64,000 nucleotides of DNA. Source: an uncultured Rickettsiales bacterium (GTDB taxonomy: Bacteria > Pseudomonadota > Alphaproteobacteria > Rs-D84). The notes under the pieces are model-generated. The model saw nothing but the letters and a program-made list of their open reading frames with translations. It did not search any database and was not told where the DNA came from. The stretch covers positions 1-64,000 of the forward strand of contig URSJ01000005.1 of assembly GCA_900550495.1 (NCBI GenBank), in the 5' to 3' direction. The first letter of the stretch is position 1. Every line of letters starts with the position of its first letter. Shown piece after piece: positions 34,701 through 43,438 of the stretch. The position numbers and the translations under genes were made by a program.

Positions 34701-37502
34701 GCCACGCGAAATATACGCCAAATCGCCTGTCGCGCGATAGCCTACCAAGTATTTTGCCCCAGACACGCGCGATGTCGCAACTGCACGAACACTGCGACCA
34801 GAATCGCCTTCGAAGCCACGAGTGGTAACGGCCAACGTGTATGTCCCCATTGGGATACTGTCATTAAAGGTAATGTCAAAACTGGCTGCGCCGTTGTCGT
34901 CTGTGCGAACATCTGGCAAATCAATCGTAAATGTTTGCGCGTTGCGAGCTGTGCTGTCGCTGAGGCCGGTTCCAGAAACAAAATTCGTTGTGAATTTGTA
35001 ATCGGTGTATCCTGGAAAAGAAAAATTCGTCGGGCGCAAAGATGCTTGAACAGATATGCGTTTATCTGTTGCAGCCGTTCCAAACAGATTGCGTAATGAA
35101 ACGTTTGCGCGCATGTTGTCTGGTGAAATCCAGCCGTTATCTGATGCATCAACAATTGTTGCCGTTATTTTCAGATTGTCTGGGACAAAATCGGCAACGC
35201 GAAATGTTGTTCCCCCCAGCGTGCTGTCAATGTTATTGCGTGCATCCAAAGAATATAGATGAACCTGGTATTCGCCAGTTGATGCCGTTGCCGGAATATC
35301 ATATTTTACGTCGAACATACCGTCGTTCGTCGCAGAAAATGTTTTGATATATGCGTCGCGGCCACGCGGGTCGCGAATTTCCAACCGCACCGGCATTCCT
35401 GCCAATGATTTAAATGATTTGTTTTTGACAATGCCGCCAATAATCATATTTTCGCCAGTACGATAAATTCCGCGATCGGTGAATATAAATGCGTTCAGTG
35501 GCGCGTTGCCATATGAATACACGCCATCAACATCGAACTTGGAGTAATCGACCGTCGGCGCGGTTGCATTGTATGGGATAAATGACACGTCGGTCCCGCG
35601 GCGTGCGACGATTGCAACCGGTTCGCGTGCGCCACGATATTCGTCCCACGACAGCACCGGCAAATCTGCGCGGCCGTTTTCATCGGTGCGACCCGCCCAT
35701 ACGGCGTTGCCATTGCGGCCAAGAATTGATATTTCAACATCGGCGGCAGGCGTGCCATCAGACAATTGCACGACAAACAATGCAGATGCGTCGGTGGTTG
35801 ATAATTTGCGTATAATTCCCAAATCGGTCAGCAAAATCAGACGACGATCACTGACGTCGGCGGCATTTTCATCGGCACCTGTTTGTATGACAAAGATACC
35901 TGTTTTATCTTGGGTCCGGTTCAGATAGTCGCCCAGGTTTACCGACGCGTAATTTGTGCGTGTCATTGATGCGTCTGCAAATGGGATTTTTTTGTTAAAT
36001 ACAATTGACATATCATCGGTGCCAAATGACCACGATTTGAATTCTATGTTTTCAGAAAAGATATTATACGTCTGGGAAATCAGGTGATTTATTTCGGATG
36101 ATTTTATTTTATACAGATTTACATACGCCACCGTGACGCCGCCACGTGCCATGATGGCCAGTTTTTTATCACCACCCAGGGACAGTAATGCACCGCTGCC
36201 GGCGATTTGGACCGTGCGTGGTGGATATGGCACCGCCATAACGCGTGACGCGGCGTTTTTGACCGTAAAACCTGATTCTGATTTCAGGCCCGCCAAAACA
36301 CGGACGTATATAAAGCGGTCACGTGTGTCTGATACTGAATATGGAAACGCATATTGATAAACGCCTGCGGGTGTAACGAAATCGGCGCGCGTGGTGGTCA
36401 TTTTTTCGGCCCCGCGTAATACGTCGTCGGTGATTTCGTCTGCCGCCCAGTGGTGCGTGCGATTGTCTGATTTTTCATCATTATCCTTGAATTCCGGTAA
36501 CAGATATATTTCAACATACTGGGCCCAATTTGTTTTATTCTGGGCCGTGGCGGTCATGTCAATCAAAACCAATTGACGTGCGTTCCCGTTAGTGTCATCT
36601 GCTGCCGTTGTTGCGATGGACGCGACCTTGAATATATTATCCGCAGATTCAATGGTTGTGTGCGCGGTCAGTTTCTTGGTCGCACCATTGCCCGCCGCCG
36701 GCGATACGCGATTTAATTTCAGGCGCATTGTTTGCGCTGTATTTGTGATTCTTACTGGTGCGGTTGTTATGACGGCTGTGCGGTGGAATTTGTCCAGTTT
36801 TATGTCAAAATCCAATTTCTTGTCATCCAGTTTAACCAGAACCTTGTCCGCAAAGTTTTTTGTGTCAATTGGATAGTTAAACGATACAACCGCAACACCA
36901 ATCACAGATTTATCGGCGTTGGGTGCCGGATACAGATTGAAACTGGACACCGTTGCGGTGATTTTGGGCGTTGTGAACGATATTGTCTTTTTATCCACAG
37001 ACACATCGTCGTTAAATAATTTTTTATCAATGCGGACCGTGAAATCTGTATCGGCGGGCCAATCAATCGCTGGCGTGAATACGATTTCATCACCGCCCCC
37101 CTGGGTGCGAAATGCGCCGCGCACAGTTGGCGTGATTTTTATGCCATTCGTAATATCAGACTGGGTCAGGGTGGGTTTTAATACCTGTTGATATGGGCCA
37201 GAATACCAATTATAAGAAATGATCAGTGGCACAATGCTAGACACTGCACGATTATTGTTGACGGTTGGAACATTATTTGCGCCGAACAAAACCGTGTTGT
37301 CATCAGTGAATGTTGCCGCCGTCACATCAGAAACAGAAACACGCATAACGGTTATATTTTCAGACCCGTGTGCGATAACGCGCCAAAACATAATCCCGCC
37401 AATTGTCGCGACAATGGCAACCATTGCAGCAATAACAATACGATGCCATTTGTGTAAGCGGATGTTGTTATTCGGTTTGCGTATGCGTTGATTCTTTTTC
37501 AT
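31755..37502 (-). CDS. Bacterial alpha-2-macroglobulin (YfhM/MagD type)
   Basis: Periplasmic protease trap. 1915 residues, longer than E. coli YfhM (about 1650). The N-terminus is a basic stretch and a membrane helix (residues 24-43) with no lipobox Cys, so it is anchored by a transmembrane segment rather than lipid. Many MG/bait-type beta domains follow (GVYSYGNAPLNAFIFTDRGI is the MG3-like region). The thioester motif CTEQ is intact with Cys1472, in NYDFPCTEQ, so covalent trapping should work. Operon with pbpC. AAGGGG precedes the ATG. Confidence 0.93.
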   Translation of the reverse strand: MKKNQRIRKPNNNIRLHKWHRIVIAAMVAIVATIGGIMFWRVIAHGSENITVMRVSVSDVTAATFTDDNTVLFGANNVPTVNNNRAVSSIVPLIISYNWYSGPYQQVLKPTLTQSDITNGIKITPTVRGAFRTQGGGDEIVFTPAIDWPADTDFTVRIDKKLFNDDVSVDKKTISFTTPKITATVSSFNLYPAPNADKSVIGVAVVSFNYPIDTKNFADKVLVKLDDKKLDFDIKLDKFHRTAVITTAPVRITNTAQTMRLKLNRVSPAAGNGATKKLTAHTTIESADNIFKVASIATTAADDTNGNARQLVLIDMTATAQNKTNWAQYVEIYLLPEFKDNDEKSDNRTHHWAADEITDDVLRGAEKMTTTRADFVTPAGVYQYAFPYSVSDTRDRFIYVRVLAGLKSESGFTVKNAASRVMAVPYPPRTVQIAGSGALLSLGGDKKLAIMARGGVTVAYVNLYKIKSSEINHLISQTYNIFSENIEFKSWSFGTDDMSIVFNKKIPFADASMTRTNYASVNLGDYLNRTQDKTGIFVIQTGADENAADVSDRRLILLTDLGIIRKLSTTDASALFVVQLSDGTPAADVEISILGRNGNAVWAGRTDENGRADLPVLSWDEYRGAREPVAIVARRGTDVSFIPYNATAPTVDYSKFDVDGVYSYGNAPLNAFIFTDRGIYRTGENMIIGGIVKNKSFKSLAGMPVRLEIRDPRGRDAYIKTFSATNDGMFDVKYDIPATASTGEYQVHLYSLDARNNIDSTLGGTTFRVADFVPDNLKITATIVDASDNGWISPDNMRANVSLRNLFGTAATDKRISVQASLRPTNFSFPGYTDYKFTTNFVSGTGLSDSTARNAQTFTIDLPDVRTDDNGAASFDITFNDSIPMGTYTLAVTTRGFEGDSGRSVRAVATSRVSGAKYLVGYRATGDLAYISRGAARSVHLVALDHTGASATATGLRMRLVRRENLTSLVKDYSGYYKYQTVTQDKVINQTPIDIPVTGRTLRLDTDAPGTYFIQILDAADKTLANIEYFVAGNKNAEMKSDTNAELKVKLSATEYKPGEKIAVSITAPYAGTGLVTIERDRVYAYKWFHADTTTSVQHITVPDDFSGTGYVNVSFVRNIASHDIFTNPYAYAVAPFSVNLDEHKINIKLATPDVVRNHTLDIKYTADRDARMMIFAVNAGILQVAKYTVPQPLKYFFQKSALQVTTYQTLSLLLPEYKILREFAKTGGGDVTPGAMEQILTNPFAQRTLPPVAFYSGIIDVTANTPGEIKFNLPEYFNGAVRVFAVATNTTAMGSADTTVTVQSPVVISMSTPTVVAPGDKFDISGVISNLTDGTGADAIAHISARASDNLKLATATDKIAIPENTERLFVTNVLAGDKLGNAQITLNAEIMADGAFKSRASATSDISVRPTTAFRTTARTGIIGDTTTRIRTKPTPMYPDNASRELVISGNASVLMRPLVLYLENYDFPCTEQIVSAAIPYVIAPNDAILGTRYSNSRTHIDDTIRALQSRQASDGSFELWPSTASVDVAVARNAATDATTAETTAYVAQFLTMARAAGFTVPRDMHDRAIDFLRDYAGGTITDTASARAVAHAIFVITQNNFVTTNYINLFQEYADKNIKNWQRDLMGTYIAAAYKIMHQDAQADALIAKYRTSDNSFEYADMFTNNVANDAMYNYIVRNYFATTPDITKSMQKYLDGGNYDSFTAATMVMGLHGTTSDGTIANITVSADGEKLSGTIADSALHITIPQNAARVEIKCPDCTAAAPYYSLITRGYPITDVDASNGMTVSREYLDSAGNRITSAKIGDIVTVRIFARARGADFVPNVAITDLLPGGFVVDGDVTGNATFTQVRDDRVVVFADVSRSGELFEYTAQLTTSGEFSVPPIHAESMYNPGINATGDMSKFTVTNETH

Positions 37503-37538
37503 GATGTTTCAGACCCCTTGTCCCGAGAATACGTGTTT

Positions 37539-37567
37539 ATTCTAAAAGGTGAAACATAAAAAGACAA
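37539..37567 (-). promoter_or_regulatory. Promoter of the A2M-pbpC operon
   Basis: On minus TTGTCT (37567-37562), 17 bases, TAGAAT (37544-37539). A short palindrome AGAC-AA-GTCT covers the -35. Confidence 0.55.
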
Positions 37568-37589
37568 GTCTAAATATGTTTTTTTGTGT

Positions 37590-37595
37590 TATAAA
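37590..37595 (+). promoter_or_regulatory. Candidate -10 of the recombinase gene
   Basis: TGT-TATAAA, an extended -10 after a T-run, about 85 bases before the TTG start. No clear -35. Confidence 0.35.
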
Positions 37596-37655
37596 AATCC
37601 TAAATTTTGGTATTTTTTATCACTGGGGGATAGATTAAGAAAGGAGGCAATAATA

Positions 37656-37661
37656 ATGTAA
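37656..37661 (+). promoter_or_regulatory. Start-stop element (ATGTAA) before the recombinase
   Basis: AAGGAGG (37641-37647), the best ribosome site in the area, is eight bases before an ATG followed at once by TAA. The real gene starts 18 bases later at TTG with a second site, GGAG. Ribosomes should initiate and terminate without elongation here, then possibly restart. Confidence 0.55.
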
Positions 37662-37679
37662 CCACCACAGGAGTGCAAA

Positions 37680-38330
37680 TTGATATACGGATATATACGT
37701 GTGTCGACAGACCACCAAACAACAGAAAACCAACGGTTTGAAATACAACGCTTTTGCGAAAACCAAAATATATCTATTGATTGTTGGATAGAAGAAACAA
37801 TTTCGTCAACCAAGGATTTGTCAAAACGCAAATTGGGGCGATTGATAAAACGATTACAGAAAGATGATTTATTGATTGCGTCAGAATTGTCACGTTTGGG
37901 GCGTAATTTGTTACAGGTTATGAGTATTTTGCATCACTGTATGGACGTTGGGGCAAAAATATGGACGATAAAGGATAATTATCGTTTGGGGTCTGATATT
38001 ACCAGCAAGGTGCTGGCATTTGCATTTGGCTTGTCGGCGGAAATTGAACGCAATTTGATATCCCAGCGCACTAAAGAGGCACTGGCCCGTGTCAAAGCCC
38101 AGGGGGGCCATATTGGTCGCCCATCGGGCAGTCGTAATGCGTCTAAATTGGCGGGACGTGAACGATATATTCACCAGAAATTAAATGATGGTCGTTATCG
38201 ATATGAAATCGCGCGGCGATTGCGTGTTCATCGCGATACGCTGAACAAATTCATCAGCGAGCATGGTATTGCAACCGCTGAGCCATCAAGAGATTTAGAA
38301 CTGCAAACGCCATGTTCCCAACATGTATAA
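37680..38330 (+). CDS. Serine recombinase of the Mpi/DNA-invertase type
   Basis: Site-specific recombinase. 216 residues. Start TTG 37680 with GGAG six bases upstream. The catalytic Ser9 lies in IYGYIRVST, followed by the resolvase core (SELSRLGRNLLQVMSIL, AFGLSAEIERNLISQRTKEAL) and a C-terminal helix-turn-helix with the GRPSGSRN linker and YEIARRLRVHRDTLNKFI. The IYGYIRVSTDxQTxENQRFEI start is that of Bacteroides master invertase Mpi. No inverted-repeat target was found beside it by eye, so the substrate may be elsewhere. Its last 36 bases overlap the convergent protease gene. Confidence 0.88.
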   Translation: MIYGYIRVSTDHQTTENQRFEIQRFCENQNISIDCWIEETISSTKDLSKRKLGRLIKRLQKDDLLIASELSRLGRNLLQVMSILHHCMDVGAKIWTIKDNYRLGSDITSKVLAFAFGLSAEIERNLISQRTKEALARVKAQGGHIGRPSGSRNASKLAGRERYIHQKLNDGRYRYEIARRLRVHRDTLNKFISEHGIATAEPSRDLELQTPCSQHV

Positions 38331-40112
38331 TTCATCGGTGCCGTATGGATTGTCAACAAATCCGACGGTTATGAATTTATATTTTGCTGAAATATCAATC
38401 GATGGGCGCGTAACCAAATCGGCGATATAATCGTCGTATATTATCGTGCCATCTGGTGCGCGTCCCGTGGGCAAGCGCATTGTCATATTGCCTGAAATCA
38501 CGGTGTCTGGAATGGCGATACTAAACGTCCAATCGTGAACGCGAGTGGCGATGGAAAATGATGCGGTCGTTATGTCCGAAAATCCAGTAACAAATGAATT
38601 GGTCGTTGTGTGCGGTCGTGCAAATCCAATTGTTGCGTTTTGTGATATTTCGGCGTCCATAAATTCCCACGTGTTGGTTGCGCCAATAAAACTGATGAAG
38701 TTTTGATGGTCTGTATCCAGAAATCCACTGGTGGGCAAGAAATCCGCGCTGCGCATTCCTATTTGGATGCTGCCGGCGGTGATGGTGGTGTTGCGTCCAT
38801 CGCGCAGGTGTCGCCACCCCATTGATGGGTTTTGAATTGAAATATTGTCGCCCAGGTCGCCCGCAAACGCGCGTCCGTATTTATCAAAATATGCAAATCT
38901 GGGGTTGGTGGATTTTATACTGTGGGCAATCTGACCCGATACGCGCGCGGTGCGCAGTGGTTGCATCACACCGTCGTCCATTGGAACCAGTGCCGCACCC
39001 ACGGGTCGCGTTGCGCGTTCTAAATCCAGCATTCCGTGACCGTATACCGCGTCAACACCGGGCGCACCCAAATCACGCGCGGTTTCAAATAATAATGATG
39101 TTATCTGGGCGGCGGTCATATATGGAAACGCTTGGCGCACGGTGGCGATTGCTGCCGATACGATCGGGGCGGCAAAACTGGTGCCATCGGCGTGCATGCC
39201 GTCATCTGTAATCAGACTGCCTGGGGCGGTTATGCACCAGTCGCGTGTGATGCCACATGCGTTGCTGTAATCGGCCAGTTGCCCTGTGGCATTATCAAAT
39301 GCAACGACATTTATGAAATGACCGTGCAGTTCGGGCAGAACGCGCGGCATCGCAGACAACATGCTGGATTGGTTCGCGCCATCGTTCCCGGCGGCCCAGA
39401 CGAAAATTGCGTCACGTACGTTTGCTGCATCAGAAATTTCGGTGACAAACCTAGCGTTGGTCAGTCGTTCCAGTTGTGCGCGTGATTTTAATTCTGTTGC
39501 ACGCATACCGACGGACCAACTGGCGTTATATACGTGCGCGTCGTGTGCGCTGGCGATAACGGTCGCGATTTCTGCGTATGACAGAAAGTCCATATATTCG
39601 TTGGTAATTTTGTATTCTGTGACGTTGGCGTCTGGGGCAACTGCGCCCGATGCAAATGATGCAACCGTGCGACCGTGCCATGTGTCCAAACCTGCATCCA
39701 GCACGGCAATATTTGTGCCGGCCCCGCGCCATCCGCGTCCCAATGACCAGGCCAGGCGGATGCTGGTATATTGGTCAAAATTGCGTGAAAACGCGTCTGT
39801 GCCCATTATCCCGGCCAGATGCGCCGAATCCACGTCGTTGCCGACATAAAATATATTGGTGGTCAACGTGGGTATTGTTGCACCGCCACCCCCACCACCG
39901 GTGCCGCCGGCCGCCAAACCAACCAGTGCCAATGCGCTGGCCGCGATGGTTGTGCCGCCAATCAGTGTTGTTGCGCCGCCGAAAAACATATTACATTCGT
40001 CGGAATTGTTTTTGCGATATGTTGGATTTGTGCAATTATTGACCGCCAGCGCATCCATACACACAGTGGACATAAATATGGTTGCGGTAATAATGCCTGG
40101 CAATGATTTCAT
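38295..40112 (-). CDS. Exported subtilisin-family protease, autotransporter-like
   Basis: 605 residues. Signal peptide to about residue 23, then a hydrophobic segment and a Gly-rich linker (GGTGGGGGG). S8 residues are visible: Asp in IAVLDAG, His in TWHGRTVAS, Asn in WAAGND, Ser in DGTSFAAPIV. Asp and His are only about 7 residues apart instead of about 30, so the loop between them is almost deleted. The last 220 residues look like beta strands and end TWRLQF, suggesting a membrane-inserted C-terminus as in autotransporter subtilases. Activity is probable but not certain given the compressed Asp-His region. Confidence 0.82.
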   Translation of the reverse strand: MKSLPGIITATIFMSTVCMDALAVNNCTNPTYRKNNSDECNMFFGGATTLIGGTTIAASALALVGLAAGGTGGGGGGATIPTLTTNIFYVGNDVDSAHLAGIMGTDAFSRNFDQYTSIRLAWSLGRGWRGAGTNIAVLDAGLDTWHGRTVASFASGAVAPDANVTEYKITNEYMDFLSYAEIATVIASAHDAHVYNASWSVGMRATELKSRAQLERLTNARFVTEISDAANVRDAIFVWAAGNDGANQSSMLSAMPRVLPELHGHFINVVAFDNATGQLADYSNACGITRDWCITAPGSLITDDGMHADGTSFAAPIVSAAIATVRQAFPYMTAAQITSLLFETARDLGAPGVDAVYGHGMLDLERATRPVGAALVPMDDGVMQPLRTARVSGQIAHSIKSTNPRFAYFDKYGRAFAGDLGDNISIQNPSMGWRHLRDGRNTTITAGSIQIGMRSADFLPTSGFLDTDHQNFISFIGATNTWEFMDAEISQNATIGFARPHTTTNSFVTGFSDITTASFSIATRVHDWTFSIAIPDTVISGNMTMRLPTGRAPDGTIIYDDYIADLVTRPSIDISAKYKFITVGFVDNPYGTDELYMLGTWRLQF

Positions 40113-40191
40113 ACTGAAAGATTAGCACGCAAAAATATTTTGTCAATCTAAAACCCAGGAATATAAATATGGACAAAATTTCAATTTCTGC

Positions 40192-40220
40192 TTGATTTTA
40201 TTGGGCAATTGTTCTATCAT
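40192..40220 (+). promoter_or_regulatory. Promoter of rpsB-tsf
   Basis: TTGATT (40192-40197), 17 bases, TATCAT (40215-40220). The predicted leader is about 109 bases and contains a GGACA...TGTCC hairpin near 40257, where S2 could regulate its own operon. Confidence 0.6.
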
Positions 40221-40335
40221 CGGGCTACACGCTGGTGCGTGAATAACACAACCGTTGGACAAGATTTCTGTCCGGATTTGAAAAATCTGGTCTGGGGTCC
40301 ACGGCGAGGATAACAACAGAAAAAAGGATAAAATC

Positions 40336-41181
40336 ATGGCATTGCCAACATTTACTATGAAGCAGTTGATGGAAGCGGGTGTCCATTTTGGTCACCACAC
40401 ACGTCGCTGGAATCCGTTGATGACACCGTATGTTTATGGGGTCAAGGATAAAATCCACATCATCAATTTGAACAAAACTGCACCGTTGCTGTATCGTTCC
40501 CTGGTTGCATTGGAAGCAATCGCGGCCGCAGGCGGCAAGGTTCTGTTTGTTGCGACCAAGCACCAGGCCAAAGACATTGTCAAAGACGCCGCTGAACGTT
40601 GCGGTCAATACTATGTCAACAACCGTTGGTTGGGTGGTATGCTGACAAACTGGACAACAGTTTCACAGTCTATTCGCCGTCTGAAAAAGATGGAAGCAGA
40701 CATTGCAAACGCCGACAAATTGGGTCTGACCAAAAAAGAAGTCGGTGTTATGACCAAAGAAGTTGAAAAACTGCGTGAAATCTTTGGTGGTATTTTGGAT
40801 ATGCACGGCACGCCCCAGGCGATGATTGTCATTGACGTTCCACGTGAAATCAATGCGGTCCGCGAAGCGCGCAACCTGGACATCCCAACAATCGCCATCT
40901 GTGATACAAACGCGAATCCAGAATTGGTTGATTACCCGGTTCCGGGCAACGACGATGCCGCACGTGCAACCCAGTTGTATTGCGACCTGTTCGTTGACGC
41001 AATCTTGTCTGGTATTGAAAAACGTTTGGGCGGCGCGGCCGGTAAAAAGGTCGAAGCAGACATGTCTGCGGCCGATGATTTCGAAGCGGGTGTCAAAGAC
41101 AAAGAAGCACGCCAGAAATCCAAAACATCCGAAGCACGCGCAGAACGTCGCGGCAAATTGGCAGACAAGGCGGATAAATAA
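40336..41181 (+). CDS. rpsB: 30S ribosomal protein S2
   Basis: Small-subunit protein. 281 residues. Marks: KQLMEAGVHFGHHTRRWNP at the start, NRWLGGMLTNW and DVPREINAVREARNLDIP. The C-terminus has a charged Lys/Ala tail (KARQKSKTSEARAERRGK) longer than in E. coli. AAAGGA lies nine bases before the ATG. First gene of the rpsB-tsf operon, the standard order. Confidence 0.98.
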   Translation: MALPTFTMKQLMEAGVHFGHHTRRWNPLMTPYVYGVKDKIHIINLNKTAPLLYRSLVALEAIAAAGGKVLFVATKHQAKDIVKDAAERCGQYYVNNRWLGGMLTNWTTVSQSIRRLKKMEADIANADKLGLTKKEVGVMTKEVEKLREIFGGILDMHGTPQAMIVIDVPREINAVREARNLDIPTIAICDTNANPELVDYPVPGNDDAARATQLYCDLFVDAILSGIEKRLGGAAGKKVEADMSAADDFEAGVKDKEARQKSKTSEARAERRGKLADKADK

Positions 41182-41212
41182 TTAAATCTTTATAATAAAT
41201 GGGAGAAAAACA

Positions 41213-42082
41213 ATGGCAGAAGTAACCGCAAAAATGATTCAAGAACTGCGTGAAAAAACATCCGCAGGTATGATGGATTGCAAGAAAGCATTGGTTGAAT
41301 CAAATGGCGATATCGAAGCGGCGGCCGACTGGTTGCGCCAAAAGGGTATTGTCAAGGCGGCATCCAAGGCCGGCCGCGTTGCGGCGTCTGGTTTGGTGAC
41401 CGTTGTAAAATGCGACAATATGGGTTGCGTTGTTGAATTGAACGCTGAAACAGACTTTGTTGCGAAAAACGACAAGTTCCAGAAATTGGTTGCCGATGTT
41501 GCAGCCAAGGCATTGGAACTGGGTGGTGATTTCGACGCGACAATGGCGGCGGTCAAAGATGACATCGCGGCAACTATTTCCACAATTGGTGAAAATATGA
41601 CATTGCGCCGTATTGCCAAGGTTTCTGGCCAGCATATTTACACATACATCCACAACGCATTGGTTCCGGGTATGGGCCAGATTGGTGTTGCGGTTGCAAT
41701 TGATGGCGATTCCGACAAAATCGACGAAATCGGCAACAAGATTGCAATGCACATCGCGGCAAACAAACCTGAATTTATGACGATTGCCGATGTTGACCCG
41801 GCCGCGGTTGAACGCGAAAAGAAAGTGTTCATTGAATCCGGTGCCACCGCTGGCAAGCCAGAGGCTGTGGTTGAAAAAATGGTCCAGGGCCGTATCCACA
41901 AATACTATGCGGAAACCGTTCTGGAAGAACAGCCGTTCGTTATGGATCCATCCAAGACCGTCAAAGAAGTTGTTGCCGAACACGGTGGCAAACTGGCTGG
42001 ATTTGCGTATTATGTTCTGGGCGAAGGTATCCAGAAGCGCGAAGACAACCTGGCGGACGAGGTTGCAAAGATGTTGGCATAA
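41213..42082 (+). CDS. tsf: Elongation factor Ts
   Basis: Nucleotide exchange factor for EF-Tu. 289 residues. N-terminal UBA-like segment IQELREKTSAGMMDCKKAL, then ELNAETDFVAKNDKFQ, HNALVPGMGQIGVAVAI and VMDPSKTVKEVVAEH. GGGAG upstream. It follows rpsB by 31 bp and ends at a terminator. Confidence 0.98.
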   Translation: MAEVTAKMIQELREKTSAGMMDCKKALVESNGDIEAAADWLRQKGIVKAASKAGRVAASGLVTVVKCDNMGCVVELNAETDFVAKNDKFQKLVADVAAKALELGGDFDATMAAVKDDIAATISTIGENMTLRRIAKVSGQHIYTYIHNALVPGMGQIGVAVAIDGDSDKIDEIGNKIAMHIAANKPEFMTIADVDPAAVEREKKVFIESGATAGKPEAVVEKMVQGRIHKYYAETVLEEQPFVMDPSKTVKEVVAEHGGKLAGFAYYVLGEGIQKREDNLADEVAKMLA

Positions 42083-42104
42083 TTTACATTGCCGATACGA
42101 AAAA

Positions 42105-42131
42105 ATACCGCCATACGGCGGTATTTTTTTA
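42105..42131 (+). terminator. Terminator of rpsB-tsf
   Basis: ATACCGCC, ATAC, GGCGGTAT, then T-run. A short AGTTCAAAGTTCAA-type repeat follows at about 42140-42162. Confidence 0.92.
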
Positions 42132-42223
42132 GAGTGCAAAGTTCAGAGTTCAAAGTTCAAATAATAAACATTTGCGCGGGGGGTAAAACTTTGCTAGCAT
42201 TGTGGGCATAAGGAAATAATCAG

Positions 42224-43438
42224 ATGAGAAATGAATTGTTACAGGAATTGGACGCACGTGGTTTTATCAACCAAGCCTCTAATATGGACGCGTTAAACGA
42301 TGCGCTGAATGCGGGACGCGTGACCGTGTATTGGGGCACCGACCCAACCGGGGATTCGTTGCATGTGGGACACCTGGCGTCGTTGATGTTGATGCGCTGG
42401 TTCCAGAAATATGGTCATCGTCCGATTGCGCTGGTTGGTGGTGCAACGGGGCGTATTGGCGACCCGTCTGGTCGGGACAAGGGACGCCCAATGCTGACCG
42501 ACGAACAAATTGAACACAATTGTGCGGGATTGCGTCATTCGATTTCAAAATTTATTCACTTTGATGATGGTACCGATGGCGCGGTTATGGTCGATAATAA
42601 CGATTGGATGAGTGGATACAGTCATATGGATTTCCTGCGTGAATTTGGGACGGATTTTACCGTGCCACGTATGCTGGGTATGGAAAGTGTTCGTCGCCGG
42701 TTGGAAAATGGTATGACGTTCCTGGAATTTAATTATATGACATTCCAGGCGGTTGATTTCTTGACACTGTATAAAAAATATAATTGCACGGTGCAATTGT
42801 GTGGTGCCGACCAATGGGGCAACAGCATTATGGGTGTTGAACTGGTGCGTAAAAAACTGGGCAAAGAAGTTTTTGTTTTGTCTACCCCATTGATTACCGA
42901 CGCAAACGGCGAAAAGATTGGCAAATCGGCCGGCAACGCGGTCTGGGTGAACGAAGACAAAACGTCGCCATACGAATATTACCAGTATTTCCGCAACACG
43001 CCCGACGACCTGGTAGAAACGTTTTTAAAGATATTTACGGAAATTCCATTGGATGAAATTGCACGTCTGGCGGCGGCGCGTGGGGCAGAATTAAACGCGG
43101 TTAAACGCGTGCTGGCATTTACTGCGACCGAAATTGCGCACGGTCACGACGCGGCGGTGGCGGCCCAAGATACGGCCGACGCATTGTTTGGTGGTGGCGC
43201 GAAATCTGAAAATATGCCGACTGTCCAGATTAATTTTAGTGCGGCAATGGGTATCTTGGATTTCCTGTGTGTGACCGGGCTGTTCACATCCAAGTCCGAG
43301 GCGCGTCGTAACGTGGAACAGGGCGGAATCCAATTGGATGGTAAAAAAGTTACTGACCCGAAATACACGGTTGTGCCGGTTGACGAAATCATTGTGCAGA
43401 AAGGCAAAAAAACATTTTTACGTGTCGTAAAAAAATAA
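42224..43438 (+). CDS. tyrS: Tyrosyl-tRNA synthetase
   Basis: Charges tRNA-Tyr. 404 residues. Class I signatures: HIGH as HVGH in DPTGDSLHVGHLASL near residue 46, KMSKS as KIGKS in ANGEKIGKSAGNAVW. Tyrosine pocket segment NYMTFQAVDFL and CGADQWGNS. The C-terminal S4-like RNA-binding domain is RRNVEQGGIQLDGKKV. Its TAA overlaps the ATG of the next gene (TAATG). Confidence 0.96.
   Translation: MRNELLQELDARGFINQASNMDALNDALNAGRVTVYWGTDPTGDSLHVGHLASLMLMRWFQKYGHRPIALVGGATGRIGDPSGRDKGRPMLTDEQIEHNCAGLRHSISKFIHFDDGTDGAVMVDNNDWMSGYSHMDFLREFGTDFTVPRMLGMESVRRRLENGMTFLEFNYMTFQAVDFLTLYKKYNCTVQLCGADQWGNSIMGVELVRKKLGKEVFVLSTPLITDANGEKIGKSAGNAVWVNEDKTSPYEYYQYFRNTPDDLVETFLKIFTEIPLDEIARLAAARGAELNAVKRVLAFTATEIAHGHDAAVAAQDTADALFGGGAKSENMPTVQINFSAAMGILDFLCVTGLFTSKSEARRNVEQGGIQLDGKKVTDPKYTVVPVDEIIVQKGKKTFLRVVKK

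Noticed and set aside
37502..38330. Prophage or integrative element around the recombinase
   Set aside because: No other phage or mobility genes; neighbours are normal envelope genes.
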